IMG/VR virus record: IMGVR_UViG_3300036407_000006
Span: 1-23,172 of that record
Length of the DNA stretch: 23,172 nt
Strand: one strand, 5' to 3'
Source: a virus
The position numbers were made by a program, and so were the translations under genes. Every line of letters starts with the position of its first letter. The first letter of the stretch is position 1. This document shows positions 5,945 to 15,400 of the stretch, piece by piece. The notes below the pieces were generated by a model. That model saw only the letters and a program-made list of their open reading frames with translations, was not told the DNA's origin and made no database searches.

Positions 5945-8749
5945 CTAAAGCGGAGGGCCTGCCGGCTCGTTGTTGAAGGTGCGGATCGGGCCATCCGCAA
6001 AACCGGGAGCGGTGGCGTAGAAATAGTAGATCTCGCCGAGCGGCACGGTGACGTTCGCGCCGGGAGCGGCGCTGCCGAAGCCGTACTCGATCGTGGCGCC
6101 CGGCGTTGCGCAGTCGACAGGAAAAGTGACGGCCGAAAAGCCTTGCTGGCCGCTGACAATCGAACCGAGGAGCACATTCCCGCACGTTTGGCCACCACCA
6201 CCGCCTCCACCACCGCCTGGTACATCGGTGCGTCGATAGGTGGCGCGCACCTCCGGCGACATCCTGTTGCCGAGAAACCACCGGACCGTCAGCGTAGTCA
6301 CCATGCGCGACGCGTTCACCGTGAGCGGCGTCCAGGCGTTCAGAGCACCAGGCCAGCGTGGACTGTCGGGCTGCACCGCGGATTCGTCCTGCGTCAGACG
6401 CGGCGTTGAGCCAGTCAACGCCACCATCGACACGCTGAGTGGCCCGGTGTGTTCCGTGGAGCTCGGGCTTATACTGCCGAGCAGCGAGGCGTCTTCGATG
6501 TAATTCGAAAGCCCGTTCGCCGCGAGGCGGAGCTCGTCTGAATAATTGAGCTCGTTCGGTCCAAAGGAGTCGATCGCCGCGACACGGAAATACCAGGTGC
6601 CGGGCAATTGCTGCAGGATGATCTCGGTATCCGTCCCAACATAGACGCAGTTACCTTCACCTGGCACTGTTCCGCCTGGCTTAAAGCCGGACGTGTGTGA
6701 GCGGTGCACGATAAAGCGCGGCGGCTGCGCGTCGACATCTGTGACTTGATCGCGAATCCTAATGTGGACCGATCCGCCCACGGCGAACACATCGATCGCG
6801 ACGAGTTTCGGCGGCGGCGGATTGTTTGGAGGAATGGAAGCGAAAGGCGTCAACGCAGTGCTGCCATCGCGCGCGCGATAAAGAATCGCGACCTCACCGA
6901 GCCAGCTGCGATGAGGACCACCGGGCGACAGCGCGTTGCGCTCATATGCAAACGTCCAGGGCGGACCACTGATGCCGCGATCGTAAATCAACCCCTCTCC
7001 GTCCGAGTCTTCGCGAATCCGCACGTGATACTCGATGAAGCTCTCTTCGCTGGGCCGCACCGTCGCCGGGTCGACATCGAGGCTCGGCGGCAGGCCGTTC
7101 GTGACGAGGCGCCAGTTCAGCACCGGGTTGCGGCCGGTATAGGAATATTCGTTTTCCTGGCCGTCGATCTCGAGGCCGGCGACGGCGAAGGGAATCCAGG
7201 CGGCGAAGGTGTATGGCACGGCCGCGACCGCCGAAAGCTCGAGCTGGTGCGCCGCGGTATAGGGCTGGAGCTTGAAATAGCGCAACGCACCGGGCGTGAA
7301 GCCGTGATTCGCGCTCGGCTCGATCGAGCTGCGCGGGATGATCCAGACCTCTTCGCCGATCGGATGTGTGAACTGCCCGGTACCGTAACGGCCGCGAGCG
7401 AGATGGTAGCGATATTTCCCGCCGCCCAGCGCCACAACCTGACCGAGACTCGCGATCTCGTTGCCGAAGATGACCAGCACCGTGTTGTCGTCGCGCTGCG
7501 TGTCGCTTTGGCTGCCGATGTTGTCGACGCCGAACAATTCCACCTGCAGTCCTAACGAGTTATCAATGACCGCGGTGGCCGCCGGGTAAGCTGCGTTGAC
7601 GACGCGGCCGTAGACAGCGAAGCGCTGTTGCGAGCGAAGCGGATCGTAAATGTCGCCGTGGACGCTGACATGGAGATTGAATCCGACGACGTCGGGCGAC
7701 GGACGCTGCGCAAGCGCGAAGATCTCATTCACTGCCGGCGCGCTGCGCAAACCGATCGGCAGCTCGAGGATGCGCCGATTCACAATCTCGATCGCCTGGA
7801 CTTGAAAGTTACCGGGCGTCGGCGCGGCGGGCGGGACATAGAGCCGTGGCCAGATGGCGCGCTCGTTCTCGCAATCGACCGAGGCAAACGCTTCGCGATC
7901 GCCAGGCCAGTCGACCTGCTGTGAGCGCATCGTGATCGAGAGCCCAAGCGTCGCCGAGTTGAGATTAAAGAGTTTGCCCGGCACCTGCAGCCCCTTCGCT
8001 TTTGCGCGCTCCCGCTTGATCCGGATGCGGCCGCTGACCCGCGGCTTCGAATGCATCGCAGCGTACTCGACCGCGTATTGATTGGCAGTGGCGCCATCGG
8101 TGATCCAGAGCCGGCGTAGCGTGACCTCGCGCGGCTCGCCGATGATTTTCAGCAGATGCGGGTTGGTCGCCGGCTCGCTGTTCTGCTCGTTGTAGTAGTG
8201 CTCGCGATCGCGATAGGTGACCGTGACCGAGGTCACGCAATCATCGTAGGTCGCGGGAGTAAGATCGGGCTCCTCCTCGAGGTCGCTGTCATCAACGACG
8301 GGGAGCGACGCGACATCAATGTCGCCATGCTCCCATTGGCCCAGCGCGATAATGTTGCCGTTCTTGAGGTACGGGAAACAATCCGCGTATTCGGCGAGCT
8401 GGCCGAGGAAGCTCCGGAACTCGCCCTGCTCGTTAATGACCGGTGAGATCCGGAACCCATCGGTCGCGTTGCGCACTGCCGTGAAGCTCTCCTCGTCGAG
8501 TCGCGCATCGGGCAAGCCGAGCCAGGCGATGTCGTCGGTAAACCAATCGTAGGCGATCGCGGCGACGTTGACCCCGCGCGCGTTACTGGCGACCCCGCCA
8601 CCGTTGAACCACGGGAGGCCCCGCTCGACCACTACCTCCCAGTTCGGCACGCTCGGCCGATTGAGGCCGAGCTTGACCTTTTTGCCGACCACGTACGCCT
8701 GGTTGGGATACGGCGGATGTGGATCGTAATGGCCGAGTGCCGCGGGCAT
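5945..8749 (-). CDS. Tail tip / central fibre protein, main part (gpJ/GTA tip type)
   Basis: This 934-residue protein follows the NlpC/P60 gene, the place of the host-contacting tip protein in long-tailed phages. Residues 60-300 (YDWFTDDIAWLGLPDARLDEE, GEFRSFLGQLAEYADCFPYL, YDDCVTSVTVTYRDRE) look like the putative phage tail domain of gpJ and gene transfer agent tip proteins. Residues 640-740 look like a fibronectin type III domain (PGTWYFRVAAIDSFGPNE). Nine glycines at about 845-853 lead into a terminal domain that starts with QTCGNVLLGS. The ATG at 8749 lies in the same frame as the preceding gene, separated only by TGA and one Pro codon, so this may be the second part of one split protein. 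Confidence 0.75.
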   Translation of the reverse strand: MPAALGHYDPHPPYPNQAYVVGKKVKLGLNRPSVPNWEVVVERGLPWFNGGGVASNARGVNVAAIAYDWFTDDIAWLGLPDARLDEESFTAVRNATDGFRISPVINEQGEFRSFLGQLAEYADCFPYLKNGNIIALGQWEHGDIDVASLPVVDDSDLEEEPDLTPATYDDCVTSVTVTYRDREHYYNEQNSEPATNPHLLKIIGEPREVTLRRLWITDGATANQYAVEYAAMHSKPRVSGRIRIKRERAKAKGLQVPGKLFNLNSATLGLSITMRSQQVDWPGDREAFASVDCENERAIWPRLYVPPAAPTPGNFQVQAIEIVNRRILELPIGLRSAPAVNEIFALAQRPSPDVVGFNLHVSVHGDIYDPLRSQQRFAVYGRVVNAAYPAATAVIDNSLGLQVELFGVDNIGSQSDTQRDDNTVLVIFGNEIASLGQVVALGGGKYRYHLARGRYGTGQFTHPIGEEVWIIPRSSIEPSANHGFTPGALRYFKLQPYTAAHQLELSAVAAVPYTFAAWIPFAVAGLEIDGQENEYSYTGRNPVLNWRLVTNGLPPSLDVDPATVRPSEESFIEYHVRIREDSDGEGLIYDRGISGPPWTFAYERNALSPGGPHRSWLGEVAILYRARDGSTALTPFASIPPNNPPPPKLVAIDVFAVGGSVHIRIRDQVTDVDAQPPRFIVHRSHTSGFKPGGTVPGEGNCVYVGTDTEIILQQLPGTWYFRVAAIDSFGPNELNYSDELRLAANGLSNYIEDASLLGSISPSSTEHTGPLSVSMVALTGSTPRLTQDESAVQPDSPRWPGALNAWTPLTVNASRMVTTLTVRWFLGNRMSPEVRATYRRTDVPGGGGGGGGGQTCGNVLLGSIVSGQQGFSAVTFPVDCATPGATIEYGFGSAAPGANVTVPLGEIYYFYATAPGFADGPIRTFNNEPAGPPL

Positions 8750-8752
8750 GGG

Positions 8753-9283
8753 TCAGGGCTCCGGATGCAGGAAGCTCCAATTCGCGTTTGGCCAGGTGGT
8801 GCGAATGCGAGGATCGTAACCAGGCAGCGATGGCGTGGCGCCGCGTGGAGTGAGGACAAGCGTATCGACCGGCTGCGTCTCGGAGCCCCAATAGATCCGC
8901 GTCGCCGCGAAGTCGCTGATCGTGATCGGCTCGTAAGGATCGGTATCGCGCGCCAGGCCGGCGTCATTTCGCCAGCGCACTTCCTCCTCGATGATGTGCA
9001 TGAAGATGCCGTCGAGTGGACGGCGGCCGCCGAGACAAATCAGCCCCGCGATCGAGGCATAAACCATCGTCCCGGTTTCCACCTGGCGACCTTTGCCGGC
9101 GGATTGTCGCTGCGGCTCCTTGATGACATCGTAGGCCGGCGTGATCCACTGGAGTGGGACACGATTTCGCCCCGCCATCCAGAGCACCGGGATCGCCTGC
9201 TGATGCGTGCTCGTGCGGCTCGCATCAATGCCGGCGAGTTTTTTCTTCGGCGCCGGCTGGCGCGTTGATTTGCCTAAACTCAT
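8753..9283 (-). CDS. Tail tip N-terminal part (split from the following gene)
   Basis: This 176-residue protein looks like the N-terminal part of a tail tip protein: a hydrophilic start, then IPVLWMAGRNRVPLQWITPAYDV, VYASIAGLICLGGRRPLDGIFMH, and a C-terminal end LPGYDPRIRTTWPN leading to SFLHPEP. The gpJ type has a similar region in which the assembly is threaded onto the tail. It ends at TGA 8753-8755. One Pro codon and then the ATG of the next gene follow in the same reading frame. The ATG overlaps the stop of the NlpC/P60 gene (ATGA). It may be an independent subunit, as in some D3112-like phages, or a nonsense-split gene. Confidence 0.65.
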   Translation of the reverse strand: MSLGKSTRQPAPKKKLAGIDASRTSTHQQAIPVLWMAGRNRVPLQWITPAYDVIKEPQRQSAGKGRQVETGTMVYASIAGLICLGGRRPLDGIFMHIIEEEVRWRNDAGLARDTDPYEPITISDFAATRIYWGSETQPVDTLVLTPRGATPSLPGYDPRIRTTWPNANWSFLHPEP

Positions 9284-9915
9284 GTCCGAGCCGGACTGGC
9301 GATTGCTCTCGCGCGGAAAACAGCGTCGAGATTCTCGCTGTAGGTAGGGTCGTGAATGTTCGCCCGTTGCACGCCGAGCGGCCGCGCGCAGTGCGTGATC
9401 TTGCGGCCGCCTAACGAGACGGGCAGATGCATCTCACCGCCGCGACGCAGCACCAGGAGATCGCCAGGAAGAAAAAAAGCTGGATCGAGATTTTGGGTCG
9501 CGTGGTCCTTCAGTGCGGCCTTGCGCTCTCCGTCCGACGCGTCCGGAGCGGCAAGGATGCACTGCGCTTTGTCCGTTAATGGCAGCTCCACTTCGGCGAA
9601 GATCTCCGCCAGGCGGAGACTCTGCGGATCGTCCGCGACCTCGCCGCGGAGCATCCGCAGAATGCGCAGCTCGAGACGACTGCTCTGGTAATCGGCCATC
9701 GTGCGCGCGAACTCGAAATCGCCGCGACGCACGACGCCGGCGGCGATGAAAAGCTCCTCCACGTAGCCGACGCAATCGATCCCGCCTTCCGCGCCCTGCG
9801 CGCGCGAGAACTCACGAAAGGGCGTGCCATCCCACGCGCGCTCTGCCGCAAGCAGACGCTCGACGGCCGCTGCATGTCCGAAGAACCCGCTTTGCTGTCG
9901 CAGTAGCTCGGTCAC
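9280..9915 (-). CDS. NlpC/P60-type tail peptidase
   Basis: This 211-residue protein has the NlpC/P60 papain-like layout. The catalytic cysteine is C48 in GGIDCVGYVEELF. PGDLLVLRRGGEMHLPVSLGG provides the likely catalytic histidine H163, followed by ITHCARPLGV. Such enzymes sit near the tail tip and cut cell-wall peptide crosslinks during DNA entry. A long insert (about residues 65-145) separates Cys from His. The start is GTG in a GTGA overlap with the upstream lipoprotein gene, and the stop overlaps the next ATG. The order DUF2163, NlpC/P60, tip protein matches gene transfer agents and related siphoviral tails, though here a lipoprotein gene intervenes. Confidence 0.85.
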   Translation of the reverse strand: MTELLRQQSGFFGHAAAVERLLAAERAWDGTPFREFSRAQGAEGGIDCVGYVEELFIAAGVVRRGDFEFARTMADYQSSRLELRILRMLRGEVADDPQSLRLAEIFAEVELPLTDKAQCILAAPDASDGERKAALKDHATQNLDPAFFLPGDLLVLRRGGEMHLPVSLGGRKITHCARPLGVQRANIHDPTYSENLDAVFRARAIASPART

Positions 9916-10394
9916 TTCTCGCCCTCCGGATCGATCACGCTCCAGTCGAGCTCCTCGAGCTTGTTCGCGATCGCTGTCTCTTCCGCGAAGAACGCGCGGA
10001 TGAACGGCCGTCGGCCGGCCTTCGCGAGCCAGCGCTCCGCGAGGTAGTGCGGATCGTTCTTCGCCTTCAGGTCGCGCGTCATCAGGCTACTGCCCCATTC
10101 GTTGTCGTAGGCCCAGATCTCGTCGTTCCACTGCACCATGCAGATGGCGTGCGCGTTCGGGCCCGTGCGCTGGGCGCGTGGCAGAGCGTTGAATTGGATC
10201 GTGAGCACGCGCGCCCAGAACCACGGCCGCTGCGATTGCGCCGCGGCATACGCCGCCTTGTAGCCTTCCGCGTTCACGCGGCAGCCGTTCTTGATCTCGA
10301 TCGTTTTCCAGGCAACGGCCGGCGCACCGGGCGGTGTCGTGCTGCAGGCGGTGGCGAGCGCCACCACTGCGATCATTAATGCGATCTGTTTCAT
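9912..10394 (-). CDS. Phage-borne lipoprotein, possible papain-like domain
   Basis: This 160-residue protein has a lipoprotein-type signal peptide (MKQIALMIAVVALATACSTT, lipid-bearing Cys at 17). The mature domain carries C38 in NGCRVNAEGYKAAYAAA, H82 in NAHAICMVQWNDEIWAYDNEWGS and D97. This Cys-His-Asp order and the HA...YDN pattern recall transglutaminase-like or papain-like peptidases, but I cannot confirm it. It is coupled on both sides: TAATG with the DUF2163 gene and GTGA with the NlpC/P60 gene. A lipoprotein inside a tail-tip operon is unusual. Exclusion of superinfecting phage, or release through the envelope, are possible roles and are inference only. Confidence 0.7.
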   Translation of the reverse strand: MKQIALMIAVVALATACSTTPPGAPAVAWKTIEIKNGCRVNAEGYKAAYAAAQSQRPWFWARVLTIQFNALPRAQRTGPNAHAICMVQWNDEIWAYDNEWGSSLMTRDLKAKNDPHYLAERWLAKAGRRPFIRAFFAEETAIANKLEELDWSVIDPEGEK

Positions 10395-12478
10395 TATTTC
10401 TTTCCGCCGCTTACCTGCACGGCTTCCTCAATCTTGATTTGCGGTCCGGTATCCGGGACGAACGGATGTCCGCCAAACCGGCCGCTGCCGTAGCGCGTCA
10501 GGAAATCTCCATAGCTCCCGTCATAGCCGGGATAGAGGTCGACGCTTTGGCCGACGGTCGCCTGCAGGAAAGGGCGATTGATGTTGAGCCGCTGGCCACC
10601 GGCGATCGGCTCGCTCGAGATGATGTGGCGGCCTTCGTAGGTCTCGCCAGCACCGCGCTCGATGCGGCCGCCGCGGAAGTACTCTGCAGCGTGGGCCGGA
10701 CCTGCCACGTCGACCTTGAAGCCGTCGAGCGCCGCGATCGTCCCGGTGACTTTGAAGTCCGCTTCGTTCAATCCTGTCGGCCGCGTGAAGGGCATGAAGT
10801 TGTCGCTCTTCTGCACCTGCATGCGCGGGTATTTACTCTCGCTGTGGAAGTCGAACGCGACGACGCGCGCGCGGATCTCGTCACCTTTCACGCGCGGCTC
10901 TTTCACTTTCCCGACGAAGAGGATCTCCGCGTCGGCGTCTCCGGGATTGTCGGCATTGACCTCGATGATCTCGCACCTGAGGTCGCCCTCGAGCTCGAGC
11001 GGCAGAAACTTGCGGAGCGGGTTTCCCGGGAAGTTCCAGCTGATCAGATCGGTCGCGTCGCTGAGCGTGAGTGTGCGCGTGATCCTGCCATGGGAGAACG
11101 GCGCCGGCGTCCAGGCGTGGCCGCCATGGGAGATGGTGTTCTCATACGAGGTGAAGCGGCCGAGCTCGAGCGTGCTCCCGTTCGGCAGCTTGACGTAAAA
11201 CCGATAGAGGTAAGCCGGCGCCGCGAGGATCTCCGCCGGCGTGTTGTATTCATCCGGGACCTCGATCGTGCGCAGAACGCAGACGGCATAGCCATCGCTC
11301 GAGTACCTGAGCGAGAGTCTCGTTTCCGCAAAGCGAACCAGGAGAAGATGACTCAGGATCGTCTCCTCTTTCCGGTGCGTGCCCACGATCGGCGCCGCGG
11401 TATGCAGACCTGCGATGTCGACTGAGTTCACCCGGAGCGGCGTGACGGTGGGTGGATCGCCACGCTGCACGAGCGCAAAGAATGGCGCGCTCGGATGCAA
11501 CAGGTAGGCAGGATCTGTGAAGCGGGTAGCCTCCACCGTGACGAGGCTCGTGTTGCCGGCGATCGGCAGATCCTGCGTGATACGGAGATCGCCGCGTCCG
11601 CTGGGCTGCAGGAAATTGTAGACGTTGGCGCGCCGATCGCGAAAGAAGCGCTCGATCCGGCCGATCTCCGCGCGGCCGTCGGCGGCATAAGTTCGCTCGG
11701 TCCCGCGCCGCACGGGTTGTGAACGAACGCGGCGCTGCTTGCGCCGGCCGAAGCCGATCTGCTTGGAAACGATGTCTACTTCCGTGCGACTGAGCGGCCG
11801 CTCGTGCAGCGGCGCGATATCCCAGAGCCGGGCGCTCGAGAACTCCGGAATGCCGGCGCCGACACTGGCGAGCGCGCCTGCAGCTGTGGAGAGCCGACGG
11901 GCGAAGACGTCATCCTCCTCAAACTTCAGCGCCGCCTCCGTGATCTCGTCAGTGAGCTCTTCGCCCTGCGGCCGTTCCGTCAGCTGACCGAAGAGGAGCG
12001 GGTAAGCAAATGTCCCGGCCGGCCAGTTCATCGTCAGGCCGCTCGTCAGGCTGAGCAGGGTCGCGGTGACCGATTGCACGGTGACGATCTCGTAGGTGCT
12101 CGCCTCGGCATTGAGCACGATCCACTCGGCGCCGAAGCGCACCGGCATATCGCTGGTTTTATCGAGCACGGTCGCGCCGGCGTTCGCCGCGGCGGCCAGC
12201 TCTACGCCGTCTGTCCAAAGCGGCACGGCGACGGTTTCTTCGCCCTTCAACCGCAGGAGCCAGAGGTTCGCGTCGGTGCTCTCGCGGGCGTCGCCGAAGA
12301 GGGCGGTATAGCCTAACGAGTAACGAAAGCTCGCCGCGAAGTTGCGTCGCGATTCGCGCGCGTTGAGCGATCTCGCAACATCGGTCGGCAGCGTGAGCTC
12401 AACTGTGACGTCGCGCGACCAGTCCGGCATCGCCAGGCAAAGCGCGATCGTCTCCGCGCCGATCGTGATGAACTTCAT
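10394..12478 (-). CDS. Distal tail protein with DUF2163-type domain
   Basis: This 694-residue protein lies directly downstream of the tape measure gene (ATGA overlap). The N-terminal half (RRNFAASFRYSLGYTALF, then IGRIERFFRDRRANVYNFL) resembles the DUF2460/distal-tail style seen in D3112-like phages and gene transfer agents. The C-terminal half from about residue 400 (AYLYRFYVKLPNGSTLELGRF, ITRTLTLSDATDLISWNF, LRCEIIEVNADNPGDADAEILFVGKVKEPRVKGDE) resembles DUF2163 with a BR0599-like end. In gene transfer agents these are two proteins (gp12 and gp13), so this looks like a fusion. The likely role is the hub linking tail tube to tip. Confidence 0.7.
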   Translation of the reverse strand: MKFITIGAETIALCLAMPDWSRDVTVELTLPTDVARSLNARESRRNFAASFRYSLGYTALFGDARESTDANLWLLRLKGEETVAVPLWTDGVELAAAANAGATVLDKTSDMPVRFGAEWIVLNAEASTYEIVTVQSVTATLLSLTSGLTMNWPAGTFAYPLLFGQLTERPQGEELTDEITEAALKFEEDDVFARRLSTAAGALASVGAGIPEFSSARLWDIAPLHERPLSRTEVDIVSKQIGFGRRKQRRVRSQPVRRGTERTYAADGRAEIGRIERFFRDRRANVYNFLQPSGRGDLRITQDLPIAGNTSLVTVEATRFTDPAYLLHPSAPFFALVQRGDPPTVTPLRVNSVDIAGLHTAAPIVGTHRKEETILSHLLLVRFAETRLSLRYSSDGYAVCVLRTIEVPDEYNTPAEILAAPAYLYRFYVKLPNGSTLELGRFTSYENTISHGGHAWTPAPFSHGRITRTLTLSDATDLISWNFPGNPLRKFLPLELEGDLRCEIIEVNADNPGDADAEILFVGKVKEPRVKGDEIRARVVAFDFHSESKYPRMQVQKSDNFMPFTRPTGLNEADFKVTGTIAALDGFKVDVAGPAHAAEYFRGGRIERGAGETYEGRHIISSEPIAGGQRLNINRPFLQATVGQSVDLYPGYDGSYGDFLTRYGSGRFGGHPFVPDTGPQIKIEEAVQVSGGKK

Positions 12479-15400
12479 AACCCGAGGTCCATGCGCGAGC
12501 CGTCGATCGTGTTGATGATCACCTTGCGATTCGCGCTCGAATTGGCGACGGCTTCCGCGAGCTCGTCAGGATCGGTGTAATTAAAAACGTCGACCTTGAA
12601 GTTCGGCGCGCCGAACGCGCCGCCGCCTCCGGATCCACCGGGGCTGTTCGCAACGCGGCCGCCATTCGCGAAGCGCGGCGGCTCCTGAATGAGGAAGCTC
12701 ATGTTGTCGAACGCGTGGTCGAGGAAATCGCGCCCGAAGGTCCGGTCGAATTTCATCACCTCCGCAGTGGGGATGACGTGCTCGCCGGTCGCGAGCCAGG
12801 CGAGCGTGTTATCAGTAAACGACGGCGGCCCACCGAGGCGCCCGCCGCCTGCAAACCCTAGTTGCCGCTGCAGGTACCGCGTGATCCCTCCGCCGCCGCC
12901 CGATGAAAAGTCGTGGAATCCCGCTCCGCCTGGTGTGATGAAATTGTAAGCCGCCACGCTCCCCGGTTGGAAACCGCCACCGCCGCCGCCTGCGCCGGCG
13001 TAGCTGCCGTCGCCGCCGAGGACCGCGCCTGCAGTCGGAATATCAGCGATGGGCCGACCGCTGCCCGTGCCCCAATAGGTCGCGACCGATGTCTGCCCCG
13101 AGCCGTATCCCATGTTCGACGTGAGGGAGCCCCACGTGTGCGAGCCGAGCGGTGCGCCGAATAATCCCCACGCGCCGCCGGCGCCGAGCCCGGCCGCCCA
13201 GTTCTGCATGTAGGTCCCGCCGACGTTCGCGACCGGGTTTGGCTGCGGCCTTAAGCCGCGGTCAACAAGCGCATTTCCACTTCCAGAATAGGTGTGCGGG
13301 TTGCTGACATCCGGAACGAAGCGCGTCCAGATGCGATCACCGGGCGCGGTTGGCGTCGTGACGATGGGACCCCTCCTTGGCGACTGATCACCGGTGGTTT
13401 CGATCCTTGTAAACCTGCCAAGCGACCGACCAGAGCCTGTGCCGGATGCGCCAAATCGAGCCCCGCCGCTCGCCCAGATCGCACCCGCTCCCGGCAAGGT
13501 AATCATGTGTGGATCAATCCACGGATCGTCGTCGCTCATGACGCGGCCGCCGTTGGCGTATCCGCGGATTCGCTCGAGATTCGCGACGCCGATGCGGGAG
13601 GTCGCCAGCTCGTCAAAGACGAACTCTTTCTTGTGCACCACGCCGGCCGGCTCATCCGGATCGCCGTCGCCCGTGTAGCCGCCTTTCCGGAAGGCCGTTA
13701 ACGCGGCGACGATCGCAGCGATCGCAGCAATCGCCGCGATCATGCCTACGACTGCGGTGGTGCCTCCCGTGGCGACGGAAGTCGCCGCGGCCGCGGGCGC
13801 ATTCGCCGCCGCGATTTGCGCGCCGGATGCGACCTGCTGCTGTGTGGCCGCCTGATTCCGGATCATCGCGGCGATCTGCTGCGCGGCCATCTGCAGGCCC
13901 ATCTCGATCAGCATTTGCGTGGCGGTTTCGCCTAACGAGAGCCAGATGTTTTCCCACTCGCCCGTTTGCCAGATGGTGCGCGCCAGCGAAGCGGAAACCT
14001 GCTGAATCGCGGCATTGAGCGTGCCCGTGATGACGCCGGCCGCCTGCTCCGCGGCGCTGCCGAGGCCGTTCACCCAATCGTTGAGCTCGGCGGTGAACTG
14101 ACCGGTCGGCGTGAGCGCGAGCGCCTCGAGGCTGGCCAAGTGCGCTTTCGCCGCATCGCCCGCCGCGAGATGCGCGCGCGCTTCCTCCCGCAGCAATTCA
14201 ACCAGGCGTCGATTCTGTTCCTCGATCCCGAGAAACGAATTGCCGGTGACCAGGCTTTGCTGATCATGGATGCGCGACATTGCCTCGGCTTGTTCGCGCT
14301 TCGCATCCGCCGACGCTTTGTCCGCTTTCGCGCTGGCTTCGCGCGTTTCCTTGATCTCGATTTCCGAGAGCCCGATCGCGCGTAACAGATCGACTTCCTC
14401 TTGCGCCAGGCGCACGGCGTCGGAATGCACTGCGCCGGCTTTTTCGTAGGCGTCGGTGCGGGTCTTGAGCTCGCGCTCGAGGCGCGCATGGAGTTCGCCG
14501 CGCTCGTCGCCGGTGAGCTTTGCCATTAGCTCGCTCGTCTTCGCGAAGTGTTGCGCCTCGAGCTCCAGGAGCGTCGTCTGGCGAGCGAGCTCGTCATTAA
14601 GCGACCTCACTCTTTGTGCCGTCACCCCGACCAGGCGACCGGCCTCGTCCCAGTTGGCGACTACCTCCGCGAGCAGTAGCAGTTGAAGCTCTGCTTCGTG
14701 GCGAACGCGGGCGTTCTCGTCTCCCGTCCGGCGCGTCAATTCCGCCCTGTGTTCTTCGATCTGCGTCCGCGCCTCGGCGATCGCTTTCTCGGTCTCAGCC
14801 GCTTCAATATTTTCGCGGATCGAAGAGAGTGCCTTCTCGGAAGCCGCTACGAAGTGGTTAACCGACGCCACGTCGAAGGGCGAAATCGCAGCCGCGCCGG
14901 CGGTAGCGCCGAAGAGCGCGTCCTGTCCCGGCACCCACGAGAACAGATTATTGCCAGTGTCGCGAATCTTCTGCCACAGCTTCATCAGCTCTTCGGCGTC
15001 GCGCTTCGTGTTCTGTATCCGCTTACTGATGTCCTCGAGTACCGCGCCGATTTCGCCCCCCCAGCCTGCAGCCGCCTCCGCCGTCTCGGGCCGAGAGAGA
15101 TATCTGTTCAGCTCGCCCAGGCTTTCGCGCACCTGGTCGAACAACTCGGACGTGCCGATCGCCTTCAGCTCCGTCGTGATGTCGCTGAAGTTCGAGAGGC
15201 GAGTGTTGAACGTGTCCTGCGCGCGCGCGCCGGCCTCGGCAAAGCTGGCCAGCTTCGCCATGATGAGCTCGTAGGCACGGCCCGAAGCGGCGGCAGCGTC
15301 GATCTCCTCCTTTGTGATCCGGAGCACCTGGTTAAGCCGCGAATTGCGGCTCACGTCGCCCTGGAAGATGGCGCGCAGCTCCTGGTTGAGCTGGTTTGTC

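Noticed and set aside
5931-6281. Longer N-terminus for the tail fibre
   Set aside because: The extra residues are Arg/Trp/His-rich and arise from reading the tail-tip gene end out of frame. ATG 5930 lies just after the tail-tip stop.
3990-9283. Diversity-generating retroelement acting on the tail fibre or tip
   Set aside because: No reverse transcriptase gene and no template/variable repeat pair was seen in the window.
10334-11425. A 363-residue + strand reading frame
   Set aside because: It is antisense to the DUF2163-type gene, whose product has recognisable tail domains and overlapped start and stop codons with neighbours.
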